Source: Neurospora crassa OR74A
Taxonomy: Eukaryota > Ascomycota > Sordariomycetes > Sordariales > Sordariaceae
Direction: 5' to 3'
Assembly: GCF_000182925.2 (NCBI RefSeq)
Contig: NC_026506.1
Coordinates: 3,596,001-3,660,000, forward strand
DNA length: 64,000 nucleotides
A program made the position numbers and the translations under genes. Positions 23,201-35,001 of the stretch are shown piece after piece (within the stretch, counting starts at the first letter, position 1; each line of letters opens with the position of its first letter). Under the pieces are notes generated by a model. That model saw nothing but the letters and a program-made list of their open reading frames with translations, did not search any database and had not been told where the DNA came from.

Positions 23201-24656
23201 GGAAAGGCTTGGAGGCACCTCCGATCTAGGAACCATTGTTCTCTCGCTGCGACCCTTGATGTTGCCAAAATTCTCCCCTTTGGGACAAACGTCAAATTAC
23301 ACCCGCGCCTCCAGTACCACGCCAGACAGGACGCACTGACAGAATCACAGATTTCGAGACACGCACGAGCCGCTGGATGGATGGGGAACGACCTGAAATA
23401 GGTAAAAGGAACCGGGCCAAGAAAGAGACAGACAGACACCAGGGCGACCAGGGCGACCAGGGCCCCAGAGTAACAGACCTCTCTACCCCCAGGCGTGCTG
23501 AAGCCAAGCATTCGCTAAGAGGCGCTCAGATGCATATGGTGCGATCCGCAAAGTGGACGACGTTTTTTTATTTTTTCTGGCAGACAACGAATGAGATACG
23601 AATTGGGTACTAGTTGTCCCTCTCCGCGAGCAAAAAAAAAGGAGAAAAAAAAAAAAAAAAAAAAAAAAGGAACGCCAATGGCCAGCGCTTACGCCGTACA
23701 CATTACCAATTGGGAATATTACAACAATTTCTAGATCAGAATGGGTTGGAAAAAGCTTGTGATACGCCCGGGGTGTCCAAGATCGGCTCCAATGGCCATC
23801 CCTTGCAACCGCAGGTGTGCATGATGGCTCGCCTTTTCTCTGAAATTCTTTCAAGCACTCGATTATTCTTTGCTGGCACTGGGGTCCAGCTAAGCACCGG
23901 CTGGATCAGCGGGATGGCTCACCCCCCAAGGGTGGGTAGGTATGATCGCGTACGAGCTTTGTTTCGTACCAGTCGGTGATACGGTACCATGCTTCGTCGT
24001 CGACTTCGTTTCGCACCCTTACATTTCTAGCAGACCCTTTGGGAGTGACTTCCCTCCCCCCTCTGTTAGGTGTGGGTCGGGCATGGCGACATGGTGGCCG
24101 CCGCCCGCCCGGTGCCGCTTGAACTCGAGACCGACCGGGACGCCCCGGTTTTTCGACTTCACGCTGTGAGTGAGGCTGTGAAGACAATTTTTGTCCAGTG
24201 TCACATACAACCGTCTCGAACATAGTGTGCTTCCTATTCTCTCTTCCAGTCAGTGCTTCCGGTGCTTTCACACCAAAGCATCACTTGCAGACGGGACCTT
24301 CTTCCTGTCTTCCCCTCTGGATACCTTATTCTTGGCCCGTCTCCTCTCTTTTCAGCACGTCTCTCGTTTCAATAGTATGTTCATGTGGCGATGATCACTC
24401 TTTAGCTTTTTTTACTGTACACATCATCACCGTCCACCGCAACAGAAGCGCCATCCTATAATCGTTAATCCTAATCGATCGATTCTATCAGCGGGCGGGG
24501 ACGGCGCTGTTTCGACATCTCATCCACACATGTTCTTTGCCTAGGATTCTAACGACCTGGGTCAGTCCTTTGCACCCTACCTACCTACGTCTTTGATCAG
24601 TTTCACATAGCCCGTTCCTTGCTGCTGTCACTGGGCGGCATCGCCATTGACTGGCA
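20275..24656. promoter_or_regulatory. 4.4 kb divergent intergenic region between uge3 and gtb3
   Basis: Head-to-head spacer. I find no reliable exon; the longest frame (minus strand, 21663-21124) is not family-like. It includes a C-run (about 23093-23110), a poly-A region interrupted by GG (about 23632-23668) and CT-rich stretches before the gtb3 ATG. It probably contains promoters and long 5' leaders for both genes. Confidence 0.45.
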
Positions 24657-27600
24657 ATGGCTTCCATTTTCTCACCCCCGGGGGGCGCCGGGGACCCAGT
24701 CCTGCAGATATGCCATGGCAATAACGACACCGACCGTCTGGTCTACTGCAACAAGATCCTATCTTCACAGGAGAGGCTACAGACCTCATGGCAGTGGGGC
24801 ACGTTGATAGTGGGAATCGCAGGGTTGGCTCTTCCCGTCCTACTATCAGTGATCCTAACCATATACCATCGTCTGTGTCAGTCAATATCAGACAGTTACA
24901 CCAAGTGAGTTCACCCAATACTTGTCTCCCGTCTTCTGATTATCACCCATTGTTGTCCTCGCTATTCATCAAATTACCCATGATATTAACATCCACCATA
25001 GGCGGAAACGCAAATCACCTCCCGGGCGGAAGCAAGCTGGCTCACCACCGTCGCGGCCCGAGTTCAAGATCCCGTCCTCAACCAAGGCTTTCCAGTTCTT
25101 GGATGGCGGTGTATCATCAGGCGCGGCCGTCCCCCAGCCATTGGTAGGGGGCACTGTTTACATCAGTCCCTTGCCGTCGTGCACGGACCCCACCCCTTTC
25201 CAACCGCTTCAAGCTACCCCAACCCAAGACATCACTTGTCTCGGCCTGGTTGACGCCAAGGACGTCTCCCCTGCCGATGTTGCGGCGTGGGAGACGCATA
25301 TCTCCGACTTCATCTTGAGCGATGACGTGTCCGGGGTGGTCTTGAAGGTAACGGACCTCGCCAAGGAGGATGAGGAGACGGCGGCGCGTCTCTTTGCGCG
25401 ACTACGCCAGCGGGCGGTGCCGATTGTCCTTAACCTTGGCCTTGATGAGGAAAAGGAGGAGGAGGAGTCTGAGTTTGTAAACAGTGTCGACTTCTCGAGC
25501 CTGGTGGGCATCATCGTTGAGAATGCCTGTATACTGCCCAATGGCGAGAGGCGGGATTACTTTCGCTCGGAGAAGTTGAGGGAGCTCATGAACAAGTGTG
25601 CCAAGGAGCGACTGGAGCGCCCGCACTTTTTCGTGGCCTTTCACGATCTCTGGGACCAGCAGCCTTCTGTGGCGGTTGTGTGCAGAGGTGAGAAGGTCGC
25701 AAGCCATTTCGAGGCTATTTATCAGCATGGTCCTCGACATGTGGCGAGTGGTTTGAAGATGACCCAGCCTCCTGTGAGCGGCTTTGAGTATCTGCGAAAG
25801 CCAGAGACTTCTGAAGTAAGTCTTCCCAATGAACCCAATTGATCTGTTACGAGATGGAAGCTCACGAGACTGACTGTTACAACAGCTCCAAACTGCATGG
25901 TTGCAGCAAAAGAAAAAGGTCTATGTGGGCGATGACAATGAGCTGCTTGACCAGACTTCACGACTTGACGTTGATAGAATCGCGTCCATCGTCCCTGGCG
26001 TCAAGAAGCTGTTGCAGCCCGTTGCGCAAACCACCGAGAAGCAGGAGTGGTGGTCGGACGAACCAGAGCTCTCCTTCCCGCCCCCCTATCGCGAGGTGGC
26101 GCCTGCAAGGGACGAGTTCTGGGAGTGCGACCATAGGGGTGAGGCGCTTTCAGCCTTGGGATGCATCCCTCTCACTGCGTCGGCAACCGACATGCAGTAC
26201 GAAGCCATCTTGGCGACGCAGACCCATCTGCGCGATTTGAACATGCTGCAAAGACTGCGGCCTGCCGAGGTCGATAAGCTTGTCATGGCCTATCGCAATT
26301 TCCAGCTCGAAACCGCTCATCCTCACTTGTTCGCTCCCCTTGTTGAGGGCCTGGTCGAGGGTAAAGTCTGCGTCTACAAGGGTCTTGATACCGGCTTCAA
26401 GGTTCCTGATGGCGAGGCTCACTTCTGGGGTATCTCTGTTCCTCGTTCGGAGGATGGCGATGTTGACATCTTCATTTCGCGGAGCAATCCCAGTGATGTC
26501 GCGACCATTCTCCATGTTTGGCTGGCTCACAGTGGTGTTTCCCGCGTGGAAAGGTACGAGGAGGAACTTCGCTTGGAGAACAACATGGGCTCCGATTTGC
26601 CTCTCCCTACTAGCATCCAGACTGCCATCAACATGTGCTCGCCGTCTGAGGTTCTCTTCTTCTTGCAGCAGCTGCAAGTCAGTCGCCTGACACATCCCTT
26701 CCGTATTGTCATGGAGGCCTACTGCAGGGCTGTCCTCCTGGACGAGTCCTCTACCATTGCTTGGAACGACGCTCACTGCCGTCTTTACCTCGAGGGCAAG
26801 GTCTCCATGAGGAATCTCCTCGAGCGGAGACTTGCCGAGTTCGCCCGCCAGGGTGCCACGGCCCTTCCTTCCGCTGATGGTCTCGTGGCTGTTGCAGAGA
26901 AAATCGAGCAGCGTGTCCGTGAATCTCTCTACTCTGGCAATGTCGATGCGCTCAATGCCATCAGGAACCCCTTAACATATGCTCTGGATCCTATGAACCA
27001 GTACCACGACAACAAGTTTGTCGATGTCAACACTGATCTGATTGCTCTCATGTTCTTCACCACTGTTCGCAAGCTTGCTCTGGAGGATGTCTACCTTGAG
27101 GCCACGGATCACTGCCCCCTTTTCTCGCAGGCCGATCAAGCAGCTGTTTTTGCTGAACTGTGGGTGCTTGGTTCTCAGTGCGAAGCTTTCTTTGGCATGC
27201 ACCCGCGTGCCCTTGGCAAGATCATCTACGACCAGTATACTGCCTACCTTCGCAAGAACCCGCCCCCTACTCCTTCGGATGACGGCGACCGCAATGGCCA
27301 CATGACTGTGTATTCCAAGCCCAAGCCTTCTCAGAGAGAGCCCGGCGATGAGTACGAGGATCCTGCTCGCCGTGGCTTCAGAGACCGCATGAAGCTCAGC
27401 TACTTCCGTGAGAAACTCGCTGACTTTGGCGCTCTCTCCATCTTCTGCATGCCCGCTATCATGGATATCCTGCTTCTCACCTTTGTCGGTCGTGGTCTGT
27501 TCATGACGGCCTACATGGGCGAGGACAACCTCCTTGCCGCTTGCTACGGTCTTTTGATCGCGCTGCTGATCTCGGCTGGTGTCACCGGCTGGGTCGGCAG

Positions 27601-30600
27601 TATCGGCAACTACTACCTTTGTAACTTTGCGTACACTAACATGGTCTTCTTCCACGCTCAGCGCCTCTCGGGTGGCTTCGTCTTGACCTTGTTGGTTGGT
27701 CTGGTTGGCTTCATTGCCTTCACTGTCAAGACTTCGGTCTACGCTGGTCTTGTCTTCTTCGCATACCTCGTGCTTCTTGCAACTTACCTCAACATCCTCG
27801 GTATCATGGCGACCATGCACCAGGAGGGAAGCCCCTTGACATCGGGCCGCAGTGTCCTGTGGAGAACCATCCCGTTGCTTCTCATCTCGCCTGCGCTTTC
27901 ATCCTTCGTCAATGGCAAGGACCTCGCCATCTACCTGTCTGTCGGATACGGCTTCCTCGCGCTGCTCATTTTCCAATACCGCAAGTTATGCCACGAGTGG
28001 ATGGGCTGGCTCAGCAACATCCCCAAGTTCACTGAGGCTGATGTCCACGCGTGGTACGAGCACCGCATGAGCCAGAGCTCGATCGCGAGCCCCAGCAGCG
28101 AGAAGACCAACGCGGATGAGACCAAGAAGCTCGCGCTCCAGGCCTTCCGCGACGCCGTCAAGAAGCAGCAGGGTCGCATCTTTGGCGCTGCTCCTGATGC
28201 CCTGGTGCACAGGGTGGTCGAGGGGTTGCCCTACATCAACTGGATCCTTCGCATGGACGGTCCTCCCGAGGAGGTAGTCGATGTCTTCTCGCCTCCTTGG
28301 TTTGCGCAGCTCAGCGAAGCACAGAAGAAACGACTCCAGATGTCCCAGGGTCTCAAGGAGCACAGCGTCTTCTTCCTCTTCCGTCAGGCTCGCTACGACA
28401 TTGGCCAGAACGTCGGCCTTTTCCTCGTCTGCCTGCTGGATCGGTGGGTCAGCATCGTCATGTCGGGCAGCGGCAATGCGAACGTGTTTTCCAACTTCAC
28501 TTCGCGCTACGCCATCTGCTTCGCTATCCTGTACTTTTGTTTGTCCATCATGGTGCTCGACGTCACCATCAAGAAGTACTGGCAGTTCAGCTACGATCTT
28601 CCCAAGGGCATCCTCTCCAGCGATGCGGAGCTGTTCGCGCTCAGGCAAAAGTGGCAGCAGACTCGCCGGATCAAGTACTTCGGCGCGCTCCTCACCCTCG
28701 CCAGCAGGCTCCTGGCGACCTTTGGCTTGACTACCATTCTCGTCTGGCTGTTCGTCAAGGAGACCCAGATCCTGGCGCTGTACTACCTGTACTGCCTCGG
28801 TTACACTGGCGTTATGATCTTCCAGTTCAACCGCTGCTTTACGACCAGCGTCCGCGCCCACGTTCTGTCTATCCTCACCTCCGCCGTCATCGGTTTTATC
28901 GTCGGCTGCCTGCTCTACCTGATGCCCGAGGGCAAGATCGTCTCGGTGGACGTGATCGGTCTCTGCGTCGCTTCCGTCTTCGCTGCCGTGTCTACCTCGT
29001 ACTGGGCCATCAGGAAGCCAAAGCAGATGGACCTCAAGGAGGATGGCGCCAACGGCGATAAGCCCAACACGTGGAAGCAGCACAAGATCGGCCACTCTGA
29101 TAACTCCTTCACTGGCAAGAAGCCCGCTCAGGTCAAGGACCTCCCTGGAGACCTTCTCCTTGCTAAGCAGGAGACTCCCTTGGCTCGCTCGGTCTCGGAG
29201 ACACTTCGCGATGGTCAGAGTAACTTCCCCGGTGGGAACTCGGGGACGGTTTCCTGGCGTGAGGACGTCCTCAACGCTGCATTGGCCATGTGGCTAGACG
29301 AAAAAATTCGCGTCACCGTCTGCCCCCGCGGTGTGTTCCTAGACGCCGGACTCAGCGAATGTGTTTCCTTCAGCGAGCTTAAAGACGACGAGCTGCACAT
29401 CACCACCGGTTTCCTTCCCGAAGAGGAAGTCCACCTGGCCACATGGCAGCCTCTCCTCGCTTGCATGATCGGCGAAGCCATCCTCTACCACACTGCCCGC
29501 GGCATCATCGGCCTGGACACCGCCAAGGCCGTCCAAGCAGAGCACATCCTCTCGGGCGCGGACCGTTCCTTCACCGTCTCCAAGCGCATCGCCTTCCAGC
29601 TCGCCACCGAGGACCGCCAGGGTCTTTACCGGATCCGCGAGCAGACCAACCAGGAACTGATGAAGCATTTGTGTCTTGAAACCAACATCGACTCGGAGTG
29701 GGTGTCCCTCCCTCGTCCCGTGCAGGAAACCATCCTGTCGCGTATCCAGGGCATGTCGGCCTCGCAGTCGCGCGACTTCCCTGCCTGGATGGAGGAGAAG
29801 GGCGTCGATCTCCGCTGTAGCAATTTCCACGTCAAACTCTGCCTTGAGCTCTACCTGATGGCTGGCGAGCGCGTCATGATGTACAATTCTGCTTTCAATA
29901 ACACCTCCACGTCCACGCTGTGTTACTTGCCTGAGCCCGACAGCGAGAGCAGCACCCAAGAGACCTCGCCGCTCCTGGAAAATGGGAAGAAGAGCAAGCA
30001 CATGCACTGGACGCACAAGATCCTCTTTTACGTGCCCATCAACTTCGTCAAGTGGGTGGCCATCATCTCGGGCGCCGGGTCCAACATTGAGCGCGAGCTA
30101 TGGTACTCCCTCCGCAAGATGCCGCGCGCTCGCAAGGTGCTCATGTGGCTCATCCTGGCCATTTGGCAGATGTGTTTCCGGATCCGGGATACTTGGATTT
30201 TCATGATTCTCATCTTTCACCACAAGTCCCTGGTGCAGATCTGGCGGTTGGCGCGCAAGGGAACGCCCAGGACTTTGTACAAGAACCGTATCGTCGTGGT
30301 TATGCGCAGACAGGCTCTGACGGGCTTTGCGAAGCTGAATGAGTACGGCAAGTTGATGCTGAATATCTATGAGGGTCATCTCAAGGAAGTTCCGGAGGAG
30401 GAAAAGACGCAGCCTGTTGCTACGGCTGTTTATGATCACACTTACCGGCTTATCACCAAGTCTGTTAAGAAGGGCAAGGAGGAGGTACTTTCGTCGTTCA
30501 CTTATGGTGAGGGTAACAAATCTAGACGCCCGACGGAGAAGTACGTCGTCGAAGGCACTACTGTCAAGCGCTGCCACTACGATGAGAGACGTCGCATTTC

Positions 30601-33535
30601 TCACGGTATCATCAAGTTTGGCGATGTCGAGTACTCCTTCCGGTACTTTTACAAGTCCAGTCCCAAGGGTTCTCAGGATGTGCTCAAGGCCGAATACGAG
30701 CTGAAGGCCGACCACCCCTTCGTCTTGACAGTCTACTGGGGTACTCCTCCCAAGGAAAAGGTCGAGGAGTGTAACTGGACTCCCTCTGACCGCGTCGGCC
30801 AAGTCGACCGCAGCACCTACGGCAGAACCTTCACCACTGTCATCACTTACCCCCATCGTCGCGACCCGGTTGAGACCACTTACATGGAGGAGAACGGCAG
30901 ACAAATCACTGTCGACCGCCCGCCCCGCATCTTTGAGCACGAGGACGTCCTTCTACAGAGGCCTACGGATGTCTCCTTTGAGAATGACGATCTCTTCATC
31001 TACCACCGCCGCTCTTATGTCGAGCGCATGGCCAAGAACCTCAAGCAGACGCACTCGTTCGCCTCCCGCCTCAATCCCATGTCCTGGTTCTCTATGCGCA
31101 AGAAGTCCATCTACCGCCCTGTCCCTACCTGGTGGTTGCGTACCGAACTCTGGGATATCTGGCGCAAGTCCGGCACTCTCGATGCTGTCACTGCGTGCTG
31201 GATGGACGAGCTCATTTTGCGCGAGGAACCTCTTCTCCATCGGTACTGGTCTGCTAGAAACAGCGGTCAGCTCTCACAGGCGCGCATGATTCTCGACGCC
31301 GACATTGACCAGATTTCCGCCGCTATCGAGATTGAGAAGCACGTTGGCGAGTTGTGCATGTTACCGATCAAGACTGCCGACTTGTATGCCATGGGCCTCG
31401 GCAAGGATGCCAACCAGATCACCACCCGGCCGCAGGACTGCTTCAATGATTCGGAGAACCGTATCTCGGTCATCTTCAACGATATTGGGTGCTGGCCTGA
31501 GTCTCCCGGCGGTGTTTCCAACTGCCGTCGCGATCTTGTCAACGGTCATACTACCATCCGTAACCACGTCTTGGCCGAGTCTGCCAACGAGTATGGTATC
31601 CCGCGCTTCCAGGTCGAACGCAACGTTCAGTCGCTCAAGGTCGTGCCCCTTTGGGGTCTTGACGGTCGTGTTCCCAATCACGGCCTCATTGAGAACCTCC
31701 TTGAGATGCAGGTCGAGGACAAGATTGTGCGCACTGACATTGATCGTGACGTCGTTGACACCTTTATTCCTCTTCTCCGTCTCTTCGTCAAGGGTGCTCG
31801 TTCACGTCATATCTCCAAGGCTGATATGTACCGGTACAGCAACGCCATTCTGGATATGTTCCAGTACTTTGAGCACAAGGATTACAACAAGACGTGGAAC
31901 TCCAAGGAGGTTGCTGCCGCGTGGGCCGAGGCCTGGCTCATCAAGTACGATGATCCGGATATCACTGACCCCGAGGATAACCTGGCGGTTCAGCAGCCTA
32001 CCATGTCGGATTTCCGCGACTCGCTTGCCATCTTTTCATCGTACTTCTTCATCTACGCCGTGCAGACCCCCGAGGACTGCCCCAGGGTCTTCCAGAGCAC
32101 GCACCATGGTATCAGCTCCATGTTCGGTGTCTTCCTCAAGTACCAGCGCGGTGCCACCTTTGGTATCTGGGATCATGCCATTCTCTGGCGTGAGTGCTGC
32201 CTCAACCTCAGTCCTGCGCAGTCGACCTTGCCCATCCCTGTCCAGTCCATGGTCCTCGCTGGTATCGGTCTGGCCATGAAGCTCGCCTACTTCCACGCCG
32301 ATGTCATCTTGCCTTGCACGTCCTTCTTCAACCCCATCTGGGAGACCTCGCTCGGCACCGACACGAACCGCATCGGGCATGAGAAGAAGTTCGCTCGCAA
32401 GATCGATCCCATTGTCAACGGCGTCAGCAACATGGATGCCTTCAAGCCCGTCGACGAAGTCCGCACCACCACGCCTACAGTCGTCATGCTGTCCAATGTG
32501 CAGTTCATCAAGGACATCCGCACCGCCATCCGCGCTGCCGACGTCATCGTCAACCAGTACGGCTTCAAGGAGTACCGCCTCTTCATCTACGGCGCCAAGG
32601 ACCGCGAGCCCGAGTACGCCATCAACATGACCAAGCTGATTGAGGGGTGCAAGCTCACCGAGCATGTCATCCTCAAGGGCTTCGGCAAGCCCCAGGAGAT
32701 TCTCAAGGACGCCTGGCTCTTTATGAACTCGTCCCTCTCCGAAGGTCTCCCGCTCGCCGTCGGTGAAGCTGCTCTAGCCGGTGTCCCTGTCGTTGCGACT
32801 GCCGTCGGCGCCACGGCGCTCGTCCTCACCGATCCCGACAACCCGTCCGTCGCCTACGGTGAAGTCGTCCCGCCCAACGACCCCGTCGGCCTTGCCCGCG
32901 CCCAGATCTCCATGCTCGCCATGGCTGGTCCCTGGGCCAAGTTTGCCGGCGACGTCGACAAGCGCGGCTCCGTTCTGCCCTCGCTCATGCTCCCTGATAC
33001 CCTGACCCCCACCGACGTCGCCTTCCTCACTAAGCGCATGCACGAGAAGACGGACGCCCGTCGCAAGCTCGGCATGTTGACGAGAGAGGTCGTCCTCAAG
33101 GGCTTTCACGGTGAGCGGTACCTGCGCGAGCACGAGCAGATGTACTGGGTGCAGTGGCACATGGCCAAGATGCGTCGGGACCCGGGTGTGATGCGTCGTC
33201 GGGCGCTCGTCAGGAGGAGCGGTTTGATGAGGTTCAGCGGCCAGGGAACGACGACGCAGACGGGCGATTATGATGGCGACGCGAGCACGGTCATCTATGG
33301 CGGTAGTGAGGCGGCGTTGGATGATGAGTACAGGGAGGATCGGAACTCGAGGAGGAGTCGGAGCAGTTATCAGGGGCAGAGGCAGGGCAGGAGGCTGAGC
33401 AAGCCGCAGCCGCAGCAGAATGTGAGGAACTTGTCGAGGTTGACGGTTGCGACGGTGGGAGGAGGGTCCGAGGCGGGACCGAGCGGGTTGAGCTCGGGGA
33501 GGGCGAGTATGGTTAGTCAGAGAGAAGTTGTTTGA
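24657..33535 (+). CDS. gtb3: Gtb3, giant membrane glycosyltransferase of the GAG cluster (PelF-like GT4)
   Basis: Exons 24657-24904, 25002-25815 and 25886-33535; introns of 97 and 70 nt (donors GTGAGT, GTAAGT) join in frame to 2,903 aa. Residues about 48-72 form one membrane segment, followed by a soluble domain to about 350 with alternating strands and helices. About ten or more hydrophobic segments lie at residues 865-1400, then a long cytosolic region. From about 2213, FNDIGCWPESPGGVSNCRRDL starts a DUF3492/PelF-like GT4 domain ending near 2776. The EGLPLAVGE segment (about 2640) carries the E-x7-E motif of GT4 enzymes. A basic Ser/Gln-rich tail ends the protein. By analogy with bacterial Pel (PelF synthase plus PelG membrane protein), one chain could both polymerise and export GAG from UDP-Gal and UDP-GalNAc. 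Confidence 0.9.
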
Positions 33536-34932
33536 TGATGGTTTAGTTTTGTGTTGAAATTTGAAGATGGTAGAGGATGTGCTGCTGGATGTTGAGAGTT
33601 CACTTGGACATACAAAAATCTTGAAGTGGGGGAGAGAGAGGAAAAAGGTACGAAAGAATTAGAAAGGAAGGAAGGAACCCAACTTGGAAATCCTATACTG
33701 GATCTAGTTGGCAGGGGAGGCCTTTTGCATACATCACCAAAAGTACATACCACTACCACATTTCCCTTTTCCGTGTCACATATCTGTGTTTTGTCATGGG
33801 AGCCGGCGGGTTTGCGAAGCGTTTGTGGAAAAGTTTGCATGATTATGAGACTGAAGGAGATGGATGAGATATCCTAAAAGCATTGTTTTGGATTAGCGAA
33901 GGGAGAGAGAGAGATGATCGTCAATAACACTATCACGACTGCTTCATTGTTGACTTGATGCGTTCCTGCTTGTGATCGTGGTTACTTGTATAGTGTTTGT
34001 TTTGTTAGGTGCGGGAGAAGGAGGAGCAGAAGGGATGAGGTAGAATGGAAGGCGTGGTGGAACGAAGCTAGAGGGGACTCGTCGGGGTGATTGTTGTCGT
34101 TGGCTTTGGATGGTTTTGGAGGCAGGTCCTTTGGAGGAGTATGGAGGGTGTTTCTTTCATGCTTGATTGCCCGGGTTGATATAATGACGACGGAGATGTT
34201 GAGTGTTGGCGGGCAAGGAAAGCGAGGATGAAGGAAGGATGGCGACCTCGCCAGCAGGAACGGTCCCCTTGACAGTCTGGCTTGGCTACGGTGTAAGGTA
34301 GCTACAGAGCTGTGAAGAGTCGTTAGGCACTGGTACTTGTATTCCATTATTACAGGTTCTACTCATTTTGCAGCTCATCAGATAAGGCTATACCCAACCA
34401 AGGTTTATTGTAGCCCTCAAGTGGCGTACAGTGCATGCATCCTTCCTTCCCTTTCTTGGTTTCTTTTCCAAACAACCAAACGAATGACAAATGACCATCA
34501 CCAAGTTCATTTCCATTCGGCGTCTTCACACATCTTTGTCGTCCGACGCTTATGTTCTCCATTCTTTACTTATGTCAAACATGCTTCCTTCGAACGGACG
34601 ATGTCTTCACACATCTTCGTCGTCCGACGCTTATGTTCTCCATTCTTTACTTATGTCAAACATGCTTCCTTCGAACGGACGATGTAGGTGTATCTTATGG
34701 CTCAATAGCAAACGACACACGAGCGGCACCAGCAAAATGTTTATACACTATCTACATCCCCCAAGACGGTCCTGCTGACCCTGCTAGGGCTACTACATCA
34801 TCTGCTCGACCCTCGAGATGTCTCCAGGAATATAATCGGCCATCACTCACGACGAGGCTCCGCGAGCCTGGTCTTCGAAAATGACGTGTCACACATGACA
34901 CCTTAACTTGGGCGCCACTGGAGCTCGTTTCA
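33536..34932. other. Intergenic region between gtb3 and the RIPed block
   Basis: Normal-composition DNA, 1.4 kb, containing the gtb3 3' end and an 81-bp tandem duplication. No gene was recognised. Confidence 0.5.
34523..34684 (+). repeat. 81-bp tandem duplication
   Basis: Copies at 34523-34603 and 34604-34684 differ by a single T/C, so the duplication is recent. The sequence appears non-coding. Confidence 0.92.
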
Positions 34933-35001
34933 TTCCCACACTCAATCGCCTGTGCAGTCTTGGCAAGAGGTGTGTGTGCGTGCACACACACACACACCGC
35001 A
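34933..35001 (+). repeat. Left arm of the inverted repeat bounding the AT-rich block
   Basis: The segment starting TTCCCACACTCAATCGCC and ending in a GT/CA run plus CCGCA reappears in reverse complement at 49686-49752. The copies differ by one substitution and one CA unit. Strong A+T bias starts right after position 35001. Confidence 0.9.
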
